The position numbers and the translations under genes are program-made. Under the pieces are notes generated by a model that ran no database searches, was not told the DNA's origin, and worked only from the letters and a program-made list of their open reading frames with translations. A DNA stretch of 5,022 nucleotides from Bacillota bacterium (GTDB taxonomy: Bacteria > Bacillota_E > Sulfobacillia > Sulfobacillales > Sulfobacillaceae): assembly GCA_021820645.1 (NCBI GenBank), contig JAKADJ010000215.1:1-5022 (forward strand), in the 5' to 3' direction. Below, piece after piece: positions 1-5,022 of the stretch. How positions within the stretch are numbered: position 1 is the first letter of the stretch; every line of letters begins with the position of its first letter.

Positions 1-237
1 CTGAGATTCCTGCTCTTGGAGTCGACTAATTTCGCACACAATCTTGTCGGGATACCGGAGGTATCCTTGAATCTCGTCTGCCGTGATGGGTGCGTCATGC
101 GACAAAGTGGGGAACCGTGCCTGCCAGGCCTCCTGCATGGCCGCCAATTCTCGTCTTTTACGCTCCCCCTCTTCCAGCTCCTGGATGAGGGAGTCGTGTC
201 TGCGATCGAGATGTACCAGCCAGGCCTCAAGATCCAT
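1..237 (-). CDS. fliJ: Probable flagellar export chaperone-like protein FliJ (3' end missing)
   Basis: An open frame starts at the ATG at 237 and runs off the left edge after 79 codons without a stop; FliJ is usually about 145 residues, so about half is visible. FliJ is a cytoplasmic coiled coil that inserts into the FliI hexamer like the gamma subunit of F1 and couples it to the FlhA gate. The visible part is rich in Glu, Arg, Gln and Leu in a helical pattern (SLIQELEEGERKRRELAAM at 16-34), then a short break, then ITADEIQGYLRY (51-62) and a second helix, EISRLQEQ. The second block resembles the middle of Bacillus FliJ (SVQEMRHYQQF). It overlaps the fliI end by 11 bases and has GAGGAG 7 bases upstream of ATG. 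The N-terminus (MDLEAWLVHLDRR) lacks the usual Phe-rich FxFRLQxLL start, so the name rests largely on position and helical character. A replaced or divergent coiled-coil partner of FliI is the alternative. Confidence 0.75.
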   Translation of the reverse strand, partial: MDLEAWLVHLDRRHDSLIQELEEGERKRRELAAMQEAWQARFPTLSHDAPITADEIQGYLRYPDKIVCEISRLQEQESQ

Positions 238-1552
238 CCGTCATCTCCTCTGAGCGGGGCTCAATGATACCGCGGAGCGACTCGAGGGCTGACAACGGAT
301 CCGAAAAAATATCGTCAGGTTGCTGCATCCAGTCCCATAGCGCAGGTTCCAGCGCCAGAAGACGGTCCAGCGCCGGATCGTTGCCGGACTGATACGCACC
401 AATGTCCACCATATCCCGTGAACGTTCTAGTCGGCTGAGAGCCTGGCGTACTTGCGACGCTATCTTGCGCTGAGGGTCATCCACAATCATCGGCATCACA
501 CGACTGAGGCTCTTCTGGACGTCGATGGCAGGAAAATGGTGCCGCTCCGCCATGGCCCGAGACAGATAAAGATTGCCGTCCAGGATACCGCGAACGGCAT
601 CCCCTACAGGGTCCGTCGGATCATCGCCGTCTAGTAGCACGGTATAGACACCGGTAATCGATCCACTACCGACCAATCCCGCACGCTCCAAGAGCCGGGG
701 CAGTAGTTGAAACACCGAGGGCGTGTATCCCCGGACCGAGGGAATCTCCCCGGCCTCGAGACCGACTTCGCGCTGCGCCATCGCCACGCGAGTGAGGGAA
801 TCGACCACCAAAACTACGTGCTTCCCTTGGTTTCGAAACGATTCGGCAATAAAATTGGCGCTGTGGACCGCGGACAATCTCATGATGGCTGGCATATCTG
901 ATGTCGCCGCGACAATGACCGTCCTTGCCAATGCAGGCTTTGGTAGCGCTTGATAGAATTCGGCCACCTCCCTACCCCGTTCCCCCACCAGCGCCACTAC
1001 GGCAACATCCGCCTGTACTCCGGACAGCAGTTGGCGTAAAAGAGTCGTTTTCCCAATCCCGGCTCCTGCAAAAATCCCCACGCGTTGACCCATCCCCAGC
1101 GTCAACAAGGTGTCGATGACGCGTATACCGGTTACCAAGGGGCGGTCGATGGGACGTCGGAGCAATGGCGGAATAGGGCGAGTGCTAACCACCTGCCGGA
1201 TTCCTGGTATTTCTCCCAACTCGTCTAAGGGGTTACCGGTCCCGTCGATGACTCGACCCAACACGGACGGCCCGGCCGGTATTTTTAAGGGATGGCCTAA
1301 CGCCCGCACCATTTGGCCGGGTTCGATCCCGGTCAATTCGTTGTAGGGTGTTAAGAGCACCCGACCCTTCGCTTCAAAGCCCACTAGTTCCGCCACGATA
1401 GGCTTTCCATCGCCTTCAATCCAGCACAATTCTCCGACCGGGGCCTTGGGTCCCCGCGACACTACGGTGGTACCCCGGACGGACTCAATCCGGCCTATCG
1501 CCGGAAATCTTTCGGCTTTAGCGATCCGCGAATGGACGTTCTCCCAATCCAT
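227..1552 (-). CDS. fliI: Flagellum-specific type III export ATPase FliI
   Basis: FliI (441 residues, usual length) is the hexameric ATPase that energises and organises export of rod, hook and filament subunits; it is homologous to F1-ATPase beta and to injectisome SctN. The N-terminal beta-barrel (about 20-95) is followed by VLGRVIDGTGNPLD at 97-110. The Walker A loop is AGAGIGKTT at 162-170, with K168 and T169 binding nucleotide. The likely catalytic Glu is E191 in GERGREV. The Walker B strand VVLVVD ends at D251 and leads into SLTRVAMAQREVG. RGYTPSVF (274-281) and LPRLLERAG are family signatures shared with Bacillus FliI. A helical C-terminal domain follows from about 345. The usual GEPP before that signature reads GEIP here. 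The ATG at 1552 has a near-perfect Shine-Dalgarno (GAGGTGATC) and overlaps fliH by 35 bases. Injectisome SctN is the main alternative, but the flagellar neighbours exclude it. Confidence 0.98.
   Translation of the reverse strand: MDWENVHSRIAKAERFPAIGRIESVRGTTVVSRGPKAPVGELCWIEGDGKPIVAELVGFEAKGRVLLTPYNELTGIEPGQMVRALGHPLKIPAGPSVLGRVIDGTGNPLDELGEIPGIRQVVSTRPIPPLLRRPIDRPLVTGIRVIDTLLTLGMGQRVGIFAGAGIGKTTLLRQLLSGVQADVAVVALVGERGREVAEFYQALPKPALARTVIVAATSDMPAIMRLSAVHSANFIAESFRNQGKHVVLVVDSLTRVAMAQREVGLEAGEIPSVRGYTPSVFQLLPRLLERAGLVGSGSITGVYTVLLDGDDPTDPVGDAVRGILDGNLYLSRAMAERHHFPAIDVQKSLSRVMPMIVDDPQRKIASQVRQALSRLERSRDMVDIGAYQSGNDPALDRLLALEPALWDWMQQPDDIFSDPLSALESLRGIIEPRSEEMTDGS
245..250 (-). promoter_or_regulatory. 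Ribosome binding site of fliJ
   Basis: GAGGAG on the minus strand, 7 bases before the ATG at 237 and inside the last codons of fliI (part of the codons for Glu-Glu). It sets the fliJ start and makes the 11-base overlap with fliI likely to be translationally coupled. Confidence 0.75.
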
Positions 1553-2222
1553 TGATCACCTCGTTAATGACGGTATAGAGCGTCGTCAGCGGGCCGGCCA
1601 AAATGCCTCCGCGCTCAGTTTCTAGGCGCCACTCGTCTTCTCCCAACATCTGGTCCACGATCACCCTTAGGTCTTGAATTTGTGCCCGTAGATCGATGGC
1701 CACCCCCTTCACGTAGGGCTCCCATTTTGGCGAGACAAAGATCCGGACTGACTCATCGTTAAGCTCCGCGATTGCGGCCTCTAAATAACTTTGAAATGCC
1801 GTTGGATCCCGCTCTGCCACGATAGGAAAACATCGTACTAAAAGGGCACCTGCCAAACTTAACATCTCTTCTTGTTGTACGGCTTTCGTAAAATTCCCCA
1901 GTTGGTCGAGACTCACCAGCGGCGCTGCCATTTGCGACAGGATGGTTTGCCATTGATCGCGGCTTTGGGCTAAGCCTTGTTGCATCCCCTCTTGGTATCC
2001 TTTTTCCCAGCCGTTTTGGGTCAGCCGGCGCGCTTCTTCTTGAGCTTCTTCGAGTATCGCCTGGGCCTCCTGGCGAGAGCGCGCAATCATGTGGTCCACT
2101 CGCTCCACAACCGCTTCGTCGATGTCTACCGGATTGGGCCCGGGCTTAGGCAGAATCCGATGCGCCTCTTGTCCCATTGCGAGCCGATTGGCTTTGACCA
2201 CTCTAGACGACAAAATCGTCAC
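1518..2222 (-). CDS. fliH: Flagellar export ATPase regulator / stalk protein FliH
   Basis: FliH (234 residues) is the cytoplasmic dimeric stalk that binds FliI, holds it back until docked, and tethers it to the export gate and C ring; it is related to the peripheral stalk of F/V-ATPases. A charged, Glu/Gln/Ala/Arg-rich coiled coil runs from about 35 to 70. It continues into a GxxxG repeat with glycines at 71, 75, 79 and 83, the hallmark of FliH. The C-terminal domain ends with DEWRLETERGGILAG (196-210), matching the family's 'GGCRIESDFGxIDA'-type segment that contacts FliI. The start is a GTG at 2222, inside the last codons of fliG, preceded by GAGGGGAG. The next in-frame candidates (GTG at codon 8, ATG at codon 16) would trim the conserved-looking LSSRVVK N-terminus. 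No tryptophan occurs in the first 70 residues, unlike Salmonella FliH, whose N-terminal tryptophans contact FlhA. The assignment combines sequence motifs and operon position. Confidence 0.93.
   Translation of the reverse strand: MTILSSRVVKANRLAMGQEAHRILPKPGPNPVDIDEAVVERVDHMIARSRQEAQAILEEAQEEARRLTQNGWEKGYQEGMQQGLAQSRDQWQTILSQMAAPLVSLDQLGNFTKAVQQEEMLSLAGALLVRCFPIVAERDPTAFQSYLEAAIAELNDESVRIFVSPKWEPYVKGVAIDLRAQIQDLRVIVDQMLGEDEWRLETERGGILAGPLTTLYTVINEVINGLGERPFADR
1554..1562 (-). promoter_or_regulatory. Strong ribosome binding site of fliI
   Basis: GAGGTGATC on the minus strand matches nine consecutive bases of the ideal anti-16S sequence GGAGGTGATC. The GAGG core ends 6 bases before the ATG at 1552. 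It lies within fliH, where the same bases help encode the peptide NEVIN near its C-terminus. It is the longest Shine-Dalgarno match in the window and decides the fliI start despite the 35-base overlap. Confidence 0.85.
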
Positions 2223-3204
2223 GCTCCCCTCGGGAGATTACTAATTCCCCCTGATCCTCTAATTGACGGATAATGTTCACGATCTCACGCTGGGCTTGTT
2301 CCACATCCCGGATCCGCACGGGTCCTAGTACTTCGATATCGTCTTTTAATAGCTCAGCGGCTTTTTGTGAGAGGTTACGCATCACCTTGGTCGCCACTTC
2401 GGCGGCCGTTCCCTTAAGGGCCATGGCCAGGGTCTTGTTGTCCACTCGCCGTAGCACTTTTTGTACCGACTTATCCTCGATCTGAACAATGTTCTCAAAG
2501 ACAAACATGCGGTTGCGGATTTCGTCGGCCAATTCGGGGTCGAATTCATCGAGTCGCTCCAGAATTTGTCGCTCGGAGGTGCGATCGGCGTTATTAAGGA
2601 TCGGGACGATTGCATTAATGCCCCCGGCTCCGGATACCTCTTCGGCTGCCATGTTAGAAAGCTTGGTCTCCAAGAGTGCCTCGATTTCTTTGATGACTTC
2701 GGGAGCGGCGCGTCCCATCAACGCAATGCGCCGTGCCACGTCACTCTGAATGTCAGCAGGCAGCGCTGACAGCACCTGAGAGGCTTGCATCGGGTCCATG
2801 TAGGCTAACATGACCGCCATCGTCTGCGGGTGCTCATTGAGAATGAGGGCAATGATCTGATTGGCATCGGCCTTCCTAAGCACATCGAACGGTCGGCGTT
2901 GTAAAAAGGTGGTCAGGCGGCGTAAAATTTCGTTGGCCCGCCCGGGATCGAACGCGCGCTCTAACATGTCTCGCGCCAACTCAATACCGCCCTCGGTTAT
3001 CTCAATTTCCGCCCGAGAAATCTGATAAAACTCGTTTAAGACATCTTTCTGAATCTCCCGATCCACCCGTTTTATGTTGGCAATTTCCACGGTAATTTGC
3101 TCGATTTCAGAATGTCGCAGGTGGCGCATCAGATCCGCGGCATCCTGGGCTCCAAGACTCATCAGGAGAATGGCAGCCTTTTTCGCACCGGGCATTCGCA
3201 CCAT
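2203..3204 (-). CDS. fliG: Flagellar motor switch protein FliG
   Basis: FliG (333 residues, normal length) forms the ring under the MS ring that receives torque from the stator and switches rotation direction with FliM and FliN. The N-terminal domain (about 1-100) binds the FliF tail. The middle domain carries the EHPQT motif at 124-128, used for FliM contact, and the hinge Gly-Gly lies at 194-195. The C-terminal domain has MFVF at 233-236 and a torque helix with charged residues at K264, K281, D288, D289 and R297. These fall on the same numbers as the torque residues I recall for E. coli FliG (K264, R281, D288, D289, R297), with a conservative Arg-to-Lys change at 281. The ATG shares one base with the fliF stop (TAATG) and has AGGAGG 10 bases upstream, which supports this start; an internal ATG at codon 4 is less well placed. 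The protein is highly charged, as expected for a cytoplasmic rotor component. Confidence 0.98.
   Translation of the reverse strand: MVRMPGAKKAAILLMSLGAQDAADLMRHLRHSEIEQITVEIANIKRVDREIQKDVLNEFYQISRAEIEITEGGIELARDMLERAFDPGRANEILRRLTTFLQRRPFDVLRKADANQIIALILNEHPQTMAVMLAYMDPMQASQVLSALPADIQSDVARRIALMGRAAPEVIKEIEALLETKLSNMAAEEVSGAGGINAIVPILNNADRTSERQILERLDEFDPELADEIRNRMFVFENIVQIEDKSVQKVLRRVDNKTLAMALKGTAAEVATKVMRNLSQKAAELLKDDIEVLGPVRIRDVEQAQREIVNIIRQLEDQGELVISRGERDDFVV
2224..2231 (-). promoter_or_regulatory. Ribosome binding site supporting the GTG start of fliH
   Basis: GAGGGGAG on the minus strand just before the GTG at 2222; the GAGG core is 5 bases away. It lies inside the last codons of fliG (Arg-Gly-Glu-Arg) and supports the GTG start over later in-frame candidates, which have no comparable upstream purine tract that I noticed. 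Confidence 0.65.
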
Positions 3205-4775
3205 TAGCCTTGTTCCTCCTGAATCCAGGCGCGAAGCATCCGCGCTACGCCCTCGGGATCGGTTTTCACGAGTTGATCAAGATGCATCTTGGCGGCATCC
3301 GCCATCGTCGGTTCTTTGGATTGACGCATTTCGTTGAGCAAGTCTGCCACCGAGAGTCTAGGGCCCTCATCTAAGGTGGATAAGGAACCACTACCAGACG
3401 CGGCCAACATGGGTCGCACGCTGATCTTTTTCGCCATACGCCGAATCCACAACAACAAAATCAGTCCCGCCATGACCGCCAGTCCGAGTAGCACATAGCG
3501 CCGCAAGCTTTGGGCGGCCTGAGCCTTTTTCATGGCTAAAACGGCGGAATTGACGGCCGTGCGATTAAATGCTTGACCCACCACCGTGACTTGATCGCCG
3601 CGCGCGAGGTTAACTCCGGCGGCGGCCGAAACTAAATTCTTGATAGACGTAGCTTGTGCTGGGGTCAATGCCTTATCTACCACGACCGCGATGGTCAGTC
3701 GGTTGATACTGCCGGGTTGGATGGTTTGGTTGGTCTTCGTGGTATTGACCAAGTAGTGGCTCACCGTAGTGGAACTCGATGATTTAGAGGGACCCGCGGC
3801 ACCTGTGGTCGGATACACTGGAGTGTTGCCGCCAGCTCCTGCCTGGGCTGCGGCACCCCCCGCTTGAGACGAGGTCTGGGTTTGCACTTGTTGCGAGGAT
3901 AGGGCATTTTTACCATAGGTGGTGGTGTTGACCGTGGACTGATTAAAGTTAAGCGCTGCGTTGACGCGGACCACGGCCGATCCCGGCCCCAACATTTGCT
4001 GCAGCATGGTGGTGACATTTTGACTAATCTGGTTCTCTACCGAGGTCTGGTCGGCTAATTCGGCCCCAGTTAGTCCGCTAATTTGACCGGCTGGGGAGTT
4101 TGACGAAAGTCCTGCCGAGAGCACATTACCGGATTGGTCGACCACGGTCACCGATGCCACGGCCAGTCCCGAGACCGAATGGGCGACCAGGTTCATGATG
4201 CCGCGGACTTGACCCGGATTCAAGGCATCTCCTGGTACCAGGGAGACAAACACGCTTGCCGTAGGCTGATTTTGGCTCTCACCAAATAGACTCGGTGAAG
4301 GCTCATTGATGAGGACCCGGGAGCTCTTCACACCATTTATGGTGTCGATAGTTTGTTGCAAAGTGGCTTCAATGTTAACCAATTGCGAGAGTTGAATCTC
4401 CTGGTTGGTTTCCCCGAGAGAAAACGTCAAAGGCGTCGGCAAGCCGACGGTTCCCGAGGACGGAATATTTTGATCCGCCAACGTCACCCTCACCTGGTTG
4501 ACATCAGACTTAGGCACCAAGACGGTACGACCTTGACTACTCAATTGGTAGGGAACCTTCATTTGAGTCAGTTGCGCCGTAATTTGGCCCGCCGCCGCCG
4601 GGTTTAAGTTGGTGTAAAGGGGCTGATAGTTGGGGTTAGTAACCATTCCCCAGGCCACCCCGACAACTGCCACCAGCATAGCGAGCACCACGGCTAGTCG
4701 CAGCTTTTGACTGGTTGACGAGATTTTCCACCAATTCGTGACCCACTGCCTGGTCTTTTGTATCCGATCGTTCAT
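3204..4775 (-). CDS. fliF: Flagellar MS-ring protein FliF
   Basis: FliF (523 residues, normal length) oligomerises in the cytoplasmic membrane to form the MS ring, which houses the export gate and mounts the rotor. A hydrophobic segment at about 27-45 is the first membrane helix. It is followed by the YscJ/FliF ring-building region (about 47-215), with family motifs such as NYQPLYTNL near 49-57 and SSRVLINEPSPSLFG at 151-165. A second ring domain and the beta-collar follow, containing a Ser/Gly/Ala/Gln-rich low-complexity stretch at about 293-336, a region that is variable in the family. The second membrane helix is at about 426-444. The C-terminal tail ends in the FliG-binding segment, with LVKTDPEGVARMLRAWIQEE at 502-521. 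The ATG at 4775 is chosen because it gives the correct short cytoplasmic N-terminus; the site before it is G-rich (GGGGGA, 5-base spacing) rather than a classic AGGAGG. The loop outside the membrane has very few acidic residues compared with the tail. Confidence 0.97.
   Translation of the reverse strand: MNDRIQKTRQWVTNWWKISSTSQKLRLAVVLAMLVAVVGVAWGMVTNPNYQPLYTNLNPAAAGQITAQLTQMKVPYQLSSQGRTVLVPKSDVNQVRVTLADQNIPSSGTVGLPTPLTFSLGETNQEIQLSQLVNIEATLQQTIDTINGVKSSRVLINEPSPSLFGESQNQPTASVFVSLVPGDALNPGQVRGIMNLVAHSVSGLAVASVTVVDQSGNVLSAGLSSNSPAGQISGLTGAELADQTSVENQISQNVTTMLQQMLGPGSAVVRVNAALNFNQSTVNTTTYGKNALSSQQVQTQTSSQAGGAAAQAGAGGNTPVYPTTGAAGPSKSSSSTTVSHYLVNTTKTNQTIQPGSINRLTIAVVVDKALTPAQATSIKNLVSAAAGVNLARGDQVTVVGQAFNRTAVNSAVLAMKKAQAAQSLRRYVLLGLAVMAGLILLLWIRRMAKKISVRPMLAASGSGSLSTLDEGPRLSVADLLNEMRQSKEPTMADAAKMHLDQLVKTDPEGVARMLRAWIQEEQG
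3215..3220 (-). promoter_or_regulatory. Ribosome binding site of fliG
   Basis: AGGAGG on the minus strand, 10 bases before the fliG ATG, embedded in the codons for the last residues of FliF (QEEQG). Spacing is slightly long but acceptable. With the TAATG stop-start overlap, it points to coupled translation of fliF and fliG. Confidence 0.75.
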
Positions 4776-4789
4776 GAGGGTCCCCCAAC
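4776..4789 (-). promoter_or_regulatory. fliE-fliF intergenic gap with weak G-rich ribosome binding site
   Basis: These 14 bases are the only non-coding sequence in the window. On the minus strand they hold GGGGGA (4781-4786) 5 bases before the fliF ATG, a poorer Shine-Dalgarno than those of the downstream genes. The gap is too short for a promoter or terminator, so fliF is presumably co-transcribed with fliE. Confidence 0.5.
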
Positions 4790-5022
4790 TTAGTTAATCG
4801 GCATATTCATGATCGCCTGGTACGCCGAAATGACGTTGTTGTTGACTGCGGTGGCCACATCCAGCGTGGACTGCGCCTCAACCATGGACACCATTGCGGA
4901 CGTCACGCTACCTTGTCCCGCCATGGCTTGCTGGATGGAGACGTTGGCGTTCTGTTGGCTCGCAGTCACCGCATTAATGGCATTCCCGACGAGTTGCGTG
5001 AACGATGAGCCTTGAGTCGGAC
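4790..5022 (-). CDS. fliE: Flagellar hook-basal body protein FliE (5' end missing)
   Basis: FliE is a small exported protein that links the FliF MS ring to the proximal rod of the flagellar basal body. My translation gives 76 residues before a TAA at 4790-4792; the start codon lies beyond the right edge. FliE is usually about 100 residues, so roughly a quarter is missing. The best evidence is the C-terminus, SAYQAIMNMPIN, which matches the family ending of the type AYQEIMNMPI. A helical stretch with the pattern VSMVEAQSTLDVATAVNNNVI precedes it, in the place of the family's 'AxxKAxLxLQxxxxVRNKVVxAY' helix. It lies 14 bases upstream of fliF, the usual partner gene. One oddity is that the visible part contains no Lys, Arg or His and only one Glu and one Asp, whereas typical FliE proteins carry several basic residues in the last helix. 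Identification is firm; the only uncertainty is the unseen N-terminus. Confidence 0.93.
   Translation of the reverse strand, partial: PTQGSSFTQLVGNAINAVTASQQNANVSIQQAMAGQGSVTSAMVSMVEAQSTLDVATAVNNNVISAYQAIMNMPIN

Noticed and set aside
16..267. Plus-strand open frame of 83 codons at the left edge
   Set aside because: It is antisense to the fliJ/fliI end, has no convincing ribosome binding site or recognisable motif, and the minus-strand frame fits the operon.
2461..2769. Plus-strand open frame of 102 codons, the longest opposite-strand frame
   Set aside because: It lies wholly antisense to the highly conserved FliG middle and C-terminal region; its composition follows the complement of fliG codons and it has no recognisable domain.
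3768..3897. Low-complexity Ser/Gly/Ala/Gln-rich stretch in FliF as a possible inserted element or repeat
   Set aside because: This matches the variable, poorly ordered part of the FliF beta-collar region, and no direct repeat or insertion boundary is visible.
3761..4018. Minus-strand 85-codon frame inside fliF
   Set aside because: Out-of-frame shadow of fliF with an implausible Pro/Arg/Cys-rich product, falling in the low-complexity part of the gene.
4776..4789. Possible promoter or hairpin between fliE and fliF
   Set aside because: The gap is 14 bases; GGG and CCC are adjacent but leave too small a loop for a stable hairpin, and no -35/-10 pair fits.
1..5022. A novel defence, mobile or biosynthetic system
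   Set aside because: All six frames with coding character belong to known flagellar families in a conventional order, with no unexplained space left.

Overview
The window is a single minus-strand block of flagellar basal-body and export genes, read right to left in the order fliE (5' part missing), fliF, fliG, fliH, fliI, fliJ (3' part missing). This is the classic early part of a bacterial fla/che-type flagellar operon. Six genes occupy essentially all of the sequence. The only non-coding stretch is the 14-base gap between fliE and fliF. I see no RNA gene, mobile element, CRISPR array, terminator or convincing promoter. The many plus-strand open frames are antisense shadows of these genes.

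Layout: fliE 4790-5022 (partial), fliF 3204-4775, fliG 2203-3204, fliH 1518-2222, fliI 227-1552, fliJ 1-237 (partial). From fliF onward every junction overlaps: 1 base (TAATG) at fliF/fliG, 20 at fliG/fliH, 35 at fliH/fliI and 11 at fliI/fliJ. Each downstream start has a purine-rich Shine-Dalgarno sequence inside the preceding gene. This implies one transcript with translational coupling; its promoter must lie to the right of the window.

Functionally, FliF forms the MS ring in the membrane, FliE joins the MS ring to the rod, and FliG sits under the MS ring as the torque-receiving and switching rotor protein. FliI (ATPase), FliH (its regulator and stalk) and FliJ (central coiled coil) form the cytoplasmic ATPase complex of the flagellar type III export apparatus.

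Organism: gene order, strong Shine-Dalgarno sites, a Bacillus-like FliI motif (GYTPSVF) and a Bacillus-like FliJ pattern suggest a Firmicute of moderate GC. The parts of FliE and FliF outside the cytoplasmic membrane are strikingly poor in charged residues, especially acidic ones, whereas cytoplasmic FliG and the FliF tail are rich in them. That pattern suggests an acidophile, for example a Sulfobacillus- or Alicyclobacillus-like organism. This is inference, not identification.

I found no undescribed system here. The points most worth a second look are the charge asymmetry, the lysine/arginine-free FliE segment, the nested starts, and modest divergence in FliI, FliH and FliJ.
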